NCBI GenBank assembly: GCA_041671545.1
Contig: JBAZBI010000019.1
Location: 1 to 64,000 of the forward strand
Direction of reading: 5' to 3'
From: UBA1563 sp041671545
GTDB taxonomy: Bacteria > Bacteroidota > Ignavibacteria > Ignavibacteriales > Ignavibacteriaceae
DNA length: 64,000 nt
Below, piece after piece: positions 50,286 to 60,602 of the stretch (position 1 is the stretch's first letter; each line of letters begins with the position of its first letter). A program made the position numbers and the translations under genes. The notes under the pieces were generated by a model. That model was not told where the DNA came from, did not search any database, and saw only the letters and a program-made list of their open reading frames with translations.

Positions 50286-53012
50286 ATGCAAACTACATAT
50301 TCACTGAAGGAAAAATTTCTCTTCGGTCTGGGAGAAACAGCAAAAAAGAGTATTCTTTTTTCTCTTTTCCTTTTCGTTTTTTCAGCCACTATATTTGCCG
50401 GACAAACCGGGAAAATTTCCGGTAAAGTTGTCGATGCCGAAACCGGTGAAGCGATCATCGGGGCAAATATAGTTATTGAAGGAACTTTTTTAGGAGCCGC
50501 TGCCGATTTTGACGGCTATTATTTTATCAATAATATTCCTCCCGGAGAATATCGTATTATTGCAAGCGCAGTAGGATATCAAAAAGTAGTCATTCAAAAA
50601 GTGCAGGTTAAAATTGATCTAACCACAAAACTCGATATAAAACTTTCTTCGCAGTCTATCAACATAGATAAAGAGGTAGTTATTACCGCCGAGCGCCCGT
50701 TAGTTCAAAAAGATTTAACATCTTCATCTGTTACCGTCTCAGCAAGTGATATTAAAATGATGCCGGTTGAGAATATCAGCCAGGTTATTAATCTACAAGC
50801 CGGTGTAGTTGACGGTCACTTCCGCGGTGGTCGTTCCGGTGAAGTTGCTTACTTGGTTGATGGAGTTTCAGTAACCGATGCTTTCAATGGCGGATTCGGT
50901 ATCCAACTTGAAAACAGTTCCATCCGCGAAATGGAAGTTATTAGCGGTACTTTTAATGCCGAATATGGACAAGCGATGTCCGGTATCGTGAACATTGTTA
51001 CGCAAGACGGTTCATCAAAATTTGGTATAAACGCATCGGCTTACGTAGGTAATTATTTTACTTCTCATACCGAGATATTCAGAAACCTCGACAAGTTTAC
51101 TTCTATCAAAACGAAAGATTTTCAAGTGAGTCTCGGTGGGCCTGCAGAAGTGTTAGATAATTTATCATATTTTGTTACTGCCCGTTATTATAAAGAAGAC
51201 GGCTTTTTATTTGGTAAAAGAGTTTATTTGGTGTCGGATAATGCTGCACTTGCTTTTGATAATCCGTTCGATGCAAGTGGTCAAAAACTTGTAATTGACA
51301 GCCATTCCGGTGATGGCGCAAATGTGGCGATGAATCCTTCTGAAAAGATGTCGTTGAATGCAAAACTTTCATACACCATGAAACAATTTAAATTCAGCTA
51401 CAGCTATTTTGGTGATGATAACTATAACAGATATTATGATCACTATTGGTCATGGACACCAGATGGAACGCAGAAACACTACCGCTTCAGCCACATGAAC
51501 AGTTTCCAAATTACTCATGTTCCGTCACAAAGTACGTTCCAAACGTTGAAGTTCAATTCTAATTATTTCAACTATAAAGGGTATCTTTATTCCGATCCAT
51601 ATGATCCTCGGTATGTCCGCGCTTCACAAGGTACTCCGCTATCAGCTAATTATACCTTTCAACAAGGCGGGAACCAGAGTGGAAGATACGCAAGACAAAC
51701 ACTCACAAATATTATTCAATGGTCGATCAGTTCACAAGTATCAAAAGAACATAAAATTGGCGCCGGTATCGAAGGACGCTTTCACGCAATTTATAACCAT
51801 GGTCAAGACTTAATTGATCAAGATGAAAATGATTCTGTTTTTACTCCCTGGTACCGTAATCTTGGAACACAGGGTAACCAGGAGTATACAAAATATCCGA
51901 AGGAATTTGCCGCTTATATTCAGGACAAAATGGAATATGATATTATGATCATCAATGCCGGAATTAGGCTTGATTATTTTGATCCTAATTCAGAAGTACC
52001 GACTGATTTAAGAAATCCTTCTAACAATCCTGATTTCCCGGGCGCCGGGCAGAGAACTAAAACAACCGTTAGATATCAGCTTAGCCCGAGACTCGGAGTT
52101 TCGTTCCCGATTACCGATCAGGGAATTATTCACTTTTCTTATGGACATTTTTTCCAGATCCCGAGTTTTGAAAATCTCTTCATTAACTCAGATTACCTTG
52201 TAACACAAGCATCCGGTCTTTCGCAAGTGACTGGAAATCCCAATTTGAAACCTCAAAAAACGATCATGTATGAAATCGGATTACAGCAAATTCTTTTCCC
52301 GAATATTTCGTTGAATACTTCGATCTATTATCGTGATATTAGAAATTTGTTGGGAATGGAAATTCTTAACACCTACGAAGGTGTTCGTTATGCCCGATTC
52401 GTAAACAGAGATTATGGAAATGTTCGCGGTTTTATCGTAACTCTTGAACGCAGATTTATTGATTACTTTGGAGCGAAGCTAGATTATACCTATCAAATTG
52501 CTGAAGGTAATGCTTCCGATCCCTATGCTGTTTTCAATAATAACCAAACAAATCCTCCGGTTGAAGCAAACAAAAAAGTTGTTCCTTTAAATTGGGATCA
52601 ACGCTCTACTTTAAATCTTTCTCTAACTGTAGGACAGCCTGGTGACTGGAGTGTCGGATTGATCCTCGGTTACGGTTCAGGATTCCCTTACACAGAAAGC
52701 GAAAGAGTTTCTAATGGAGTTCGTTTTGAGAACGGCGGTATTAAACCTCCTACCTATAACGTTGACCTTCGCGCAGAAAAAACTTTCGATATTTATGGTT
52801 TAAAACTTAACACCTTTGTCTTGATCTATAACTTGCTCGATACAAAGAATGAATACGGTGTAAATTCTGCTTCCGGACGTGCGAATGTGGACATTTTCAC
52901 TTATGAAGCCAACCAGATTATCGGTCTAAACACAGTTCAGGAATATTTGAATAACCCAACTTCGTTTTCATCACCTCGTCAGATCAGACTTGGTATGCAA
53001 TTCGGAATATAG
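50286..53012 (+). CDS. TonB-dependent outer-membrane receptor with carboxypeptidase-like N-domain
   Basis: A 908-aa protein. Signal peptide to about residue 38, a CarboxypepD_reg-like beta-sandwich (about 42-125: GKISGKVVDAETGEAIIGANI), plug domain (about 130-240; VAYLVDGVSVTDAF, VSGIVNIVTQDG) and a beta-barrel to the C-terminus. It should import oligosaccharides or other large solutes using TonB energy. It is SusC-like in layout, but no SusD gene lies beside it. The next two genes follow within 21 and 14 bp, forming a three-gene operon. Confidence 0.93.
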   Translation: MQTTYSLKEKFLFGLGETAKKSILFSLFLFVFSATIFAGQTGKISGKVVDAETGEAIIGANIVIEGTFLGAAADFDGYYFINNIPPGEYRIIASAVGYQKVVIQKVQVKIDLTTKLDIKLSSQSINIDKEVVITAERPLVQKDLTSSSVTVSASDIKMMPVENISQVINLQAGVVDGHFRGGRSGEVAYLVDGVSVTDAFNGGFGIQLENSSIREMEVISGTFNAEYGQAMSGIVNIVTQDGSSKFGINASAYVGNYFTSHTEIFRNLDKFTSIKTKDFQVSLGGPAEVLDNLSYFVTARYYKEDGFLFGKRVYLVSDNAALAFDNPFDASGQKLVIDSHSGDGANVAMNPSEKMSLNAKLSYTMKQFKFSYSYFGDDNYNRYYDHYWSWTPDGTQKHYRFSHMNSFQITHVPSQSTFQTLKFNSNYFNYKGYLYSDPYDPRYVRASQGTPLSANYTFQQGGNQSGRYARQTLTNIIQWSISSQVSKEHKIGAGIEGRFHAIYNHGQDLIDQDENDSVFTPWYRNLGTQGNQEYTKYPKEFAAYIQDKMEYDIMIINAGIRLDYFDPNSEVPTDLRNPSNNPDFPGAGQRTKTTVRYQLSPRLGVSFPITDQGIIHFSYGHFFQIPSFENLFINSDYLVTQASGLSQVTGNPNLKPQKTIMYEIGLQQILFPNISLNTSIYYRDIRNLLGMEILNTYEGVRYARFVNRDYGNVRGFIVTLERRFIDYFGAKLDYTYQIAEGNASDPYAVFNNNQTNPPVEANKKVVPLNWDQRSTLNLSLTVGQPGDWSVGLILGYGSGFPYTESERVSNGVRFENGGIKPPTYNVDLRAEKTFDIYGLKLNTFVLIYNLLDTKNEYGVNSASGRANVDIFTYEANQIIGLNTVQEYLNNPTSFSSPRQIRLGMQFGI

Positions 53013-53032
53013 GAAATACAGGAGACACTATT

Positions 53033-56000
53033 ATGAAAAACAGAACACTCTTTCTTCTTTTTTTTCTGGTTGGCGGCTTAAACCTTTTTGCACAGGTTGA
53101 TCCGCAAGTACAATTGTACAGAGATGACCAAAGAGGAAATTTTAGATATGAAAAAGAAAGTATCATGGACGGGAACCTTGTTCGTACACTTTTCAAAAAT
53201 ACTACCGAAGTAGCTCATTGGCCTTTTCAGCCTTCCGGAGAGTGGCCCAAAGGTTCCGGTCATCCATACATTGACGGCGTTACCGTATATATAGCTGCAC
53301 AAACTACAGCAGCTAATGGGCAACTTATCCATCCCGTAGAAGCAAGTTACCGCGAAGAAATGGACATAGACCCGGTAACCGGCGAAATCTGGGGGCTTGA
53401 ACCGCTCCCCGGTTATGCTAATCCTTCTTCAACTAAACCTGCTATGAGTATTGATAAAACATCTTGGCCGACAGTTTGGCCTCAAGCTACTTTTCGTCAC
53501 GATTATCCTGCGGCTGATGCTGAAAAATGGAACGGTCATTGGTATGGTTATTTTGGGCTTGATCAAAAGAACGCCGACTTTGAAACTTTTTTTGTTGTAG
53601 ATGACAATCGGGATGGTGAATTTAGAAGAGCTCCCTATAGTTACTTCCCTATAAAAACAGATACTTTATGGGGTGGACTTGGCGTACGTGTTGAAACAAG
53701 AGGATTCCAATGGTCACACGTTTTAGCTGAAGATATAATTTTCTGGCATTATGATATTGTGAATGTTTCCGATTATGATTACGACAGCACCTGCTTCGGA
53801 TTTTATTCCGATCCCGGTGTTGGCGGACCCAGCAGCGGTGGTGATGATGTCTGGTATGAAAAATATTTGGATTTAACTTATGCATGGGATCATCAGGGCA
53901 TTGGGGTTCCAGGTGGCTGGAAAACCGGTTATTATGGCTATGCTTATCTTGAGAGTCCGGGTAATGCCACGAACGGAATCAATGATGATGATGATCTTGA
54001 TGCGTTTGGCGCTCCAATGATAGATGAAAGAAGAGATGACAATATTGATAATGACAAAGATTGGGTTCCATACTTAGATATTAACAATGATGGACATTGG
54101 GACCCAGTTACCGAACCTGTGAACAACGACGTTGGAATAGATGGGGTCGGACCTTATGACCCTCAGTATACAGGACCGGATGAGGGTGAAGGCGATGGAA
54201 TACCAACTGACGGAGAACCTAATTTTGACAAAACGGATAAGGATGAATCTGATCAAATCGGTTTGAATGCTGTCTCTTTGGTAGAACTTGCAAAAACGGA
54301 AAACAATCCCTGGCCAAAGTGGGACGAGACCGTTTGGAAAACAATGACGGGAGGCTTTAAAGATACCTCTATTCAAAATACAAACGTAAATATTGTTTTC
54401 TCCTCCGGTCCCTTTCCATTAAAAAAGGGATTGAGAGAGCGGTATTCTATGGCGTTAGTTTTTGGAAGTGATAAGGACGACATGATCTTCAATAAAGAAA
54501 CGGTTCAGCAGATTTATAATGCAAATTATAACTTTGCTAAGCCACCATTAAAACCAACTCTAACAGCAGTTGCTGGTGATAAAAAAGTATTCCTCTTTTG
54601 GGATAAAAAAGCGGAAGAGTCGAGAGATCCGTTTTTAGGTTATGAACAAAAGGATCCTTCAAAAGGGTATAAAAAGGATTTTGAAGGTTATCTAGTTTAT
54701 AAAAGCAGAGAACCGGAATTTCAGGATATCAAAGTCATAACTGACTCAAAAGGTGAGCCAAAATTCTGGAAACCGATTATACAGTATGACCTTATTGATA
54801 GTATTTCCGGTCCTGATCCGATTGGAATTAACGGTGCCCGTTTCTGGAGAGGTTCACAAACTGGATTACAAAATTCTTATGTTGATACTGATGTTAAAAA
54901 CGGTGAGACCTATTACTACGCTGTTGTTTCATACGATATGGGAGACCCCGCATATGGTACCAAGGGTTTACAGCCGTCTGAGTGTACAAAAATTATTTCT
55001 GTAGATTATGCAGGTAATTTGCAATTTGTTGACATTAATTGCGCCGTTGTAACTCCGAACGCTCCGTCTGCCGGTTATGTTCCGCCTCAGATTGAGGGGC
55101 GTCTGGATCAAGTGAGTTCTGGGATTGGTACTGGATCAATAAAAGTAAATGTGTTGAGCCCGGATAAAATTGCTAGCGGGGCAACATATATGGTCAAATT
55201 TAATTCAGATACACTTTATTATGTCTATACTGCATCACCACCTTCTTATAAATATTATAAGACGAAATCGTTTGATGTGATTCGTTCACATGAGGGAGTT
55301 GATTCAACAGTGTTAAAAGGCGTTGATTCTAGTTTCTTTGGTATAAACAAAATGAGCCCTTCTTTTGATGGACTTTCGGTTACTGTTCTAAATGCTGATA
55401 GCCTTTCTCTTGATATAAATAAAAGTGGCTGGGTTGTTGGGAACAGTAATGTTAATTTGACGATACAACAGGATTCTAGTATTCAAAAAGGAATAAAATG
55501 GCCTGCCAATTATGAGATTAAATTCTATGATCACATAGTTGACACATCGTTTATAAAAGAAGGTGCCTTTGTAAAGCTAGCTGTTAAATACGAAATAAAA
55601 AATGTTACGGAAGGTCGGAAAGTAAAATTTGCAACCACCGATCCCGATAAGTCTGGAGATTTGTCATTGGGTGATGAAATCGTGATTTTCGAATATAGGG
55701 GGTCGACCCTTGCGAAAGTATGGCATATTTTTTATGTACTTCCTTCGGATCCTGGTGCACCAGTAGTTGCTCCGGTGCCTGATGACGTTTTTAGAATCGC
55801 TTCAACTCGTCCGTTTTATGTAAACGATGCATTTACTTTCACAGCTAAAACGGCTTCATCAAACGCTGATAAAGCAAAGAACGATCTCGATAAAATCTCT
55901 GTTGTTCCAAATCCTTACTTAGGTGCTGCTTCCTGGGAAAAGAGAAACTTAAACTTTTCAGGGCGTGGTGAACGTAAAATTGATTTTATCAATCTTCCGG

Positions 56001-56200
56001 CAAAATGTGAAATTAGAATCTATACCATGTCTGGTTACTTAGTGAAAACGCTTTCAAAAGATTCAGCTCCCGGAGATGGCGCTCTTTCATGGAATCTGGT
56101 GTCTGAAGATGGAATGGACATTGCCTACGGAATCTACGTCTATCACGTAAAAGCCGAAGGCATCGGCGAACATATTGGCAAATTTGCGGTAATTAAATAA
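53033..56200 (+). CDS. Large secreted protein, partner of the TonB receptor
   Basis: A 1055-aa exported protein with signal peptide (1-21). I do not recognise a named family for the whole. Acidic, calcium-binding-like stretches are visible (VDDNRDGEF about 184; DINNDGHWDP about 350; GEGDGIPTDGEPNFDKTDKDESDQ about 385-410). An Fn3-like region is near 515-660. The end (VVPNPYLGAASW... to the last residue) resembles a FlgD-like/T9SS-type C-terminal domain, though without the NYPNPFNP form. Position between receptor and PorV-like protein suggests a surface binding or capture partner in place of SusD. Confidence 0.75.
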   Translation: MKNRTLFLLFFLVGGLNLFAQVDPQVQLYRDDQRGNFRYEKESIMDGNLVRTLFKNTTEVAHWPFQPSGEWPKGSGHPYIDGVTVYIAAQTTAANGQLIHPVEASYREEMDIDPVTGEIWGLEPLPGYANPSSTKPAMSIDKTSWPTVWPQATFRHDYPAADAEKWNGHWYGYFGLDQKNADFETFFVVDDNRDGEFRRAPYSYFPIKTDTLWGGLGVRVETRGFQWSHVLAEDIIFWHYDIVNVSDYDYDSTCFGFYSDPGVGGPSSGGDDVWYEKYLDLTYAWDHQGIGVPGGWKTGYYGYAYLESPGNATNGINDDDDLDAFGAPMIDERRDDNIDNDKDWVPYLDINNDGHWDPVTEPVNNDVGIDGVGPYDPQYTGPDEGEGDGIPTDGEPNFDKTDKDESDQIGLNAVSLVELAKTENNPWPKWDETVWKTMTGGFKDTSIQNTNVNIVFSSGPFPLKKGLRERYSMALVFGSDKDDMIFNKETVQQIYNANYNFAKPPLKPTLTAVAGDKKVFLFWDKKAEESRDPFLGYEQKDPSKGYKKDFEGYLVYKSREPEFQDIKVITDSKGEPKFWKPIIQYDLIDSISGPDPIGINGARFWRGSQTGLQNSYVDTDVKNGETYYYAVVSYDMGDPAYGTKGLQPSECTKIISVDYAGNLQFVDINCAVVTPNAPSAGYVPPQIEGRLDQVSSGIGTGSIKVNVLSPDKIASGATYMVKFNSDTLYYVYTASPPSYKYYKTKSFDVIRSHEGVDSTVLKGVDSSFFGINKMSPSFDGLSVTVLNADSLSLDINKSGWVVGNSNVNLTIQQDSSIQKGIKWPANYEIKFYDHIVDTSFIKEGAFVKLAVKYEIKNVTEGRKVKFATTDPDKSGDLSLGDEIVIFEYRGSTLAKVWHIFYVLPSDPGAPVVAPVPDDVFRIASTRPFYVNDAFTFTAKTASSNADKAKNDLDKISVVPNPYLGAASWEKRNLNFSGRGERKIDFINLPAKCEIRIYTMSGYLVKTLSKDSAPGDGALSWNLVSEDGMDIAYGIYVYHVKAEGIGEHIGKFAVIK

Positions 56201-56213
56201 GGTGGAAATAACT

Positions 56214-57239
56214 ATGAAAACATTAATAAAACTTCTACTTCTTTTATTCATTGTTGTTGGAAACACCTTTTCTCAAGCAGTTAAAGATGTTTCAAAAAAG
56301 GGAACAGTTGCTGCACCTTTTCTTTCTATTAGTCAGGGTGCAAGAGCTACCGCAATGGGAAGCGCATTCGTTTCAATTTCAGATGATGCCAGCGCGATGT
56401 ATTGGAATCCTGCCGGTCTGGCAAAACTTCAAGGTTCTGGAGCCATGTTCGATAGAACCTCATGGTTTGCAGATGTTAATTATAACTTCGTTTCAGGGTA
56501 TATTAATCTTGGAGATATGGGGACCTTAGGATTAAGTTTCACCTCTTCCGAATATGGCGATATGAAAGTAACAACTATCGAACGGCCGGAAGGAACCGGA
56601 GAACTTTTCTCTGCCACTGATGCGGTCTTCGCGGTTTCATACGCTATGAACTTGACTGATAATTTTGCAATTGGATTTACACCTAAAATTGTCTATCAAT
56701 CAATCTGGAAGATGACTGCATCTGCCATTGCCTTGGACCTTGGTGTTCAATACGTTACCCCGTTTGATGGAATTGTTTTAGGAATGTCCATTTCTAATTT
56801 CGGAACAAAGATGAGATTGTCGGGAACCTCCAATCTTGTTCTTCTCGATCTCGATCAAACCACCTCTGGTAATAATGATAAAATCCCTGGAAATATTCAA
56901 ACAGATGATTGGGCACTTCCATTGAATTTTAGAGTTGGACTCGGGTACAGCTTCCACATTACCGATGAAAATAAAGTAACCGTTGCACTTGATGCATTAC
57001 ATCCGAGTGACAACTTTGAAAGTATTAACGTAGGCGCAGAATATGGTTATAATGATTTTCTTTTCCTCCGCGGCGGATATAAATCATTGTTCCTTGAATC
57101 CACCGAAGAATCGTTTGCTCTCGGTTTTGGTGTTAAACAAGCGCTGTTAAATAATCTTGCATTAAAATTTGATTATGCATATCAAAATTTCGGCAGACTT
57201 ACGAGCATCCAGAAGTTTACGGTTGGCGTAGTTTTTTAG
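56214..57239 (+). CDS. PorV/PorQ-family outer-membrane protein
   Basis: A 341-aa outer-membrane beta-barrel. ATG 56214 is chosen because the upstream GTG is part of the AAGGTGG ribosome binding site. Signal peptide (1-20) is followed by the family opening FLSISQGARATAMGSAFVSISDDASAMYWNPAGLA. PorV shuttles T9SS cargo to the attachment complex in Bacteroidota; other family members are general porins. The gene lies 13 bp after the large secreted protein and just before a T9SS-tagged GH16, so a cargo-related role for this copy is plausible but not proven. Confidence 0.85.
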   Translation: MKTLIKLLLLLFIVVGNTFSQAVKDVSKKGTVAAPFLSISQGARATAMGSAFVSISDDASAMYWNPAGLAKLQGSGAMFDRTSWFADVNYNFVSGYINLGDMGTLGLSFTSSEYGDMKVTTIERPEGTGELFSATDAVFAVSYAMNLTDNFAIGFTPKIVYQSIWKMTASAIALDLGVQYVTPFDGIVLGMSISNFGTKMRLSGTSNLVLLDLDQTTSGNNDKIPGNIQTDDWALPLNFRVGLGYSFHITDENKVTVALDALHPSDNFESINVGAEYGYNDFLFLRGGYKSLFLESTEESFALGFGVKQALLNNLALKFDYAYQNFGRLTSIQKFTVGVVF

Positions 57240-57250
57240 GTCATTCCCGT

Positions 57251-57285
57251 TGAGGCGTACAATAAAAAGTACGCCTCACTTTTTT
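57251..57285 (+). terminator. Rho-independent terminator
   Basis: Stem TGAGGCGTAC (57251-57260) with GTACGCCTCA (57269-57278), followed by CTTTTTTC. It ends the receptor-PorV operon. Confidence 0.88.
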
Positions 57286-57308
57286 CAATCATTCCTAATG
57301 GTGTATAT

Positions 57309-59111
57309 ATGAAAAGCCTTTTCTTTCTCTCAGTCGTTGTTATGTCACTCCTCCAGACTTCTGTTTTCGCAAAATCTTATAAAGGCGCTGAGTACCGCAC
57401 CAAGGAAGCTTTTACTTATGGAAGATTTGAAACCAGAATGAAAACCGCCGGGAAAGAGGGAATGCTCGCTTCGTTTTTTACTTACCATGAAATAACAAGT
57501 ACAATGGATTGGAATGAAATTGATATTGAAATTTTAGGACGCTACACCAACGATGTTCAATTTAACCCCATAACAAAAGGACAGGTAAATCATGTGAGTC
57601 ATTCGTTAACGGCTTTCAATCCGGCGCTTGATTATCATGACTATGGATTTGAGTGGACACCCGAATACGTTGCGTGGTTCATTGACGGGAAAGAAGTTCA
57701 TAGGCAAACCGGTGCTCATATTCAAACTCTCAATCTTCCCCAAAAACTTATGATGAATGTCTGGAATCCTGACTATACGAATTGGGTTGGCGAATGGAGT
57801 GATAAAATCCTTCCTGCGTTTTCTTATTATGATTGGGTTAAATATTCGGCTTTCACTCCCGGTACCGGAAATTACGGAACCAATAATAATTTCACTCTTC
57901 TCTGGGCTGATGAATTGGATTCTTTTGATACAACCCGCTGGGAAAAGGGTATACATACCTTCGGTGGAAATAACTGCGACTTTATTGAAGAAAATATAAT
58001 CTTCGAAAACGGTAAGATGATCCTTGCTTTAACCGATAATGTAACACTTGGTTATAAAGATATAAAAGGACCGGCTCCGATATGGGCAAGAGCAGAAAAA
58101 AATAGAGTAATTGTATTTTTTTCAGAAGAGTTAAATGTAGTGAACGGTGCGAACAAAGCTAATTATTCAATTCCGGGAATCACGGTTCAATCAGCTAAAG
58201 TCAAAGAAGATTTTCGAACCGTAGAACTAACGACCTCGGATATTAATTTATTAAATTCATATAACATTATTGTATTAAACCAAAAAGATAGTTTTGGAAA
58301 TACCGGTTCTGCGGCTGCAATAACAATGCAGAATGTTCATTCTTTATTGTTCCCGTTAAAAATAAATATCGGAGGTTCTGCAACAGGTAGTTTTCTTGCT
58401 GATCAAGAGTTTAGTGAAAAGGTTGAATACGGATTTCTTTCCGGCACAGAAAAAATTTTTTCTTCGGATATGATTGTAGCCAACTCCAACGGTGATTCTG
58501 TTTACCATTCGGAGAGAAGTGATTTTCCGACTTATCGCGTAAGAGTTCCAAACGGTACTTATAAAGTTACGATGATGTTCTCCGAAAATTATTATGATGC
58601 TGCAGGAAAACGTCTGTTTGATGTTTTGGTTGAAAATAAAATGGTTGAAGACAATCTTGATCTTTTTGCGAAAGTCGGAGCGAACGCAGCATATAAGATT
58701 ACAGTGACTACAGAAATTCTTGACGAAATTCTTGACCTTTATTTTCAAGCTGAAGTAGGAACAAATGTTCTTAACGGACTAATCGTTGAACAGTTAACAG
58801 TTGGGGTTAAGGAAGAAGGACTTTTATTTCCTAAAAAATTTATAATGGAACAGAATTACCCGAACCCTTTCAATGGAATGACGACCATAAAATTTTATCT
58901 ACCGAAGAATGAAAGAGTCACATTTCAAGTTTATAATCTTTTAGGAGAAAATATCTTTACCAAAGATTTAGGGGAAATGCAACAAGGTTCACATCATCTC
59001 AATTGGAATGCGGAAGATAATTTTAACGGACAATTATCTTCCGGGATTTATTTTTATCGAATAAATGGGCATGAAGTATCGGACACTAAAAAACTTGTTC
59101 TGTTAAAGTGA
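57309..59111 (+). CDS. Circularly permuted GH16 beta-1,3-1,4-glucanase with malectin and T9SS domains
   Basis: A 600-aa exported glucanase. Signal peptide (1-21). The GH16 active site DWNEIDIEILG gives Glu70, Asp72 and Glu74, but comes unusually early. The strands that normally open GH16 lichenases (LLWADELDSFDTTRWEKG and GKMILALTDN) instead follow the domain end YDWVKYSAFTPG, at about residues 197-240. That is the order of the naturally permuted Fibrobacter succinogenes lichenase. A short Ig-like segment, a malectin-like carbohydrate-binding domain (about 350-490) and a type A sorting domain follow. It should cleave mixed-linkage beta-glucan. Confidence 0.92.
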   Translation: MKSLFFLSVVVMSLLQTSVFAKSYKGAEYRTKEAFTYGRFETRMKTAGKEGMLASFFTYHEITSTMDWNEIDIEILGRYTNDVQFNPITKGQVNHVSHSLTAFNPALDYHDYGFEWTPEYVAWFIDGKEVHRQTGAHIQTLNLPQKLMMNVWNPDYTNWVGEWSDKILPAFSYYDWVKYSAFTPGTGNYGTNNNFTLLWADELDSFDTTRWEKGIHTFGGNNCDFIEENIIFENGKMILALTDNVTLGYKDIKGPAPIWARAEKNRVIVFFSEELNVVNGANKANYSIPGITVQSAKVKEDFRTVELTTSDINLLNSYNIIVLNQKDSFGNTGSAAAITMQNVHSLLFPLKINIGGSATGSFLADQEFSEKVEYGFLSGTEKIFSSDMIVANSNGDSVYHSERSDFPTYRVRVPNGTYKVTMMFSENYYDAAGKRLFDVLVENKMVEDNLDLFAKVGANAAYKITVTTEILDEILDLYFQAEVGTNVLNGLIVEQLTVGVKEEGLLFPKKFIMEQNYPNPFNGMTTIKFYLPKNERVTFQVYNLLGENIFTKDLGEMQQGSHHLNWNAEDNFNGQLSSGIYFYRINGHEVSDTKKLVLLK

Positions 59112-59162
59112 TTTAAACAATTCATTTGCCGAACAATCTGATCATCACAAAGTCCCATCTTC

Positions 59163-60515
59163 TCATGGTCTCACAGTCACAGATTCTCTACTCTTCTTCT
59201 CGTCAATTTTTTTTGTAACGTATCCGTAAATCAACAACGCTATTGCTGAAGTAGAACCGATAGCCGTAAAATAATACCAAATATAATGTGCGTGAAGATA
59301 AGCTGTCGGGAGTTGCGCTGCTGTAAACGTGGCTGGATCAGGGCAATAGGCGGTTAACAAGTAACCTGAAATTCCAAATCCCAATAACGATGCAAGGAAG
59401 GAATGAAGATGTGAAAAACCCAGGTACAATCCTTCCTCACCTTTAGGCGCTTGCAAAGAAAAAAATTCCAAATAGCGGGGAGAGATAAAACACTCAGCTA
59501 ATCCTTGAATTGCAATTCCGGCAATTAACATTACTGTTATAGGATGCATGGAAAATAATCCGAAAATAGAAATTGATTCTCCGGTGATAGTAATAAGAAC
59601 TGAACTTAAAGCCATAGTTGTTGCTGATAAAGGCATTAACAGCATTCCGATACTCATAGATGTTATGGATTTAACTTTTCTCATCAAGTGGGTAATAAGT
59701 ACTACCATCGTCATCACTACAAAGGGATTAACGTTTGCGATCCATTCCGGAGAAGCGTTCTTTCCAACTAATCGTAAAACATACTTCGGCATTGTTGCAT
59801 ACATTTGATGCTGAATGATCCAAAATCCCGTTACAATTAATATCAGTGTTAACAATCGAATGTTTGTTGAGACTTTGATAAAACTTTTCCAAACTTCTTT
59901 TATGTTTTTCCCTTCACCGTGAACATCAACATTTTTGTAAAAGAAAAAAACTGCAACAAGAGCAATGAAAGTCATTAATGCCGAAAAAAAGTTGATCGAT
60001 TCCAATCCCAGATTAATACGAAGCGGGTATGCGATCGTCTTTCCGAAAAAAGCTCCAACGTTTACAATTCCATAAAAAATTGAATATGCTTTAGCTCGTG
60101 TCAATTCGGTAGAAGTTTTAGCAACCGTTCCTGTAATGATTGATTTTATAAACGAACCGCCAATCATAAGTATTACAATGGCTGGGACAACAATCGGTTT
60201 GTACGGCAGAGCCCCAAGTGTAAAATATCCTATCGTAAGAAGAGAGAAAGCTAAAATAATTGCTTTGCGAAATCCGATCTTATCAGCTAAAGCGCCGGTG
60301 AAAGGAGGAAGAAAATAAAGTCCCGCAGAAAAAAATCCGCCAATCCATGCTGCCCAGATATCATCAAAGCCGACAACATTGGTTAAATATAGCGTTATGG
60401 CTATAAAGACGGCGTAGTAAGCTGCTCGTTCAAAAAGTTCGACTGCGTTGGCAGTCCAAAATGCTCTAGGAAAATTCCAACTTCCGGTTTTAGTTGAATT
60501 CAAAGTAAGCTCCAT
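59163..60515 (-). CDS. MFS transporter, POT-like
   Basis: A 450-aa membrane protein with about 12 TM helices. NAVELFERAAYYAVFIAITLYL near the start resembles the POT/PTR signature, and GALADKIGFRKAIILAF is the loop 2-3 MFS motif. Possible substrates are peptides or sugars; it lies tail to tail with the GH16 gene, so uptake of its products is one option. Start ATG 60515 is preferred over TTG 60533; no strong ribosome binding site is seen for either. Confidence 0.82.
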   Translation of the reverse strand: MELTLNSTKTGSWNFPRAFWTANAVELFERAAYYAVFIAITLYLTNVVGFDDIWAAWIGGFFSAGLYFLPPFTGALADKIGFRKAIILAFSLLTIGYFTLGALPYKPIVVPAIVILMIGGSFIKSIITGTVAKTSTELTRAKAYSIFYGIVNVGAFFGKTIAYPLRINLGLESINFFSALMTFIALVAVFFFYKNVDVHGEGKNIKEVWKSFIKVSTNIRLLTLILIVTGFWIIQHQMYATMPKYVLRLVGKNASPEWIANVNPFVVMTMVVLITHLMRKVKSITSMSIGMLLMPLSATTMALSSVLITITGESISIFGLFSMHPITVMLIAGIAIQGLAECFISPRYLEFFSLQAPKGEEGLYLGFSHLHSFLASLLGFGISGYLLTAYCPDPATFTAAQLPTAYLHAHYIWYYFTAIGSTSAIALLIYGYVTKKIDEKKSRESVTVRP

Positions 60516-60602
60516 ATTTTTTTGAAAGGACAAATATAAGAATTTGTTTAAGATGGACAGTAAACTATCTGTTATTTATTTGGATGATGTATTTATTCGA
60601 AT

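Noticed and set aside
50286..56200. Classical SusC/SusD pair
   Set aside because: The gene after the receptor has no SusD-like lipoprotein signal or TPR features and is twice the usual SusD length.
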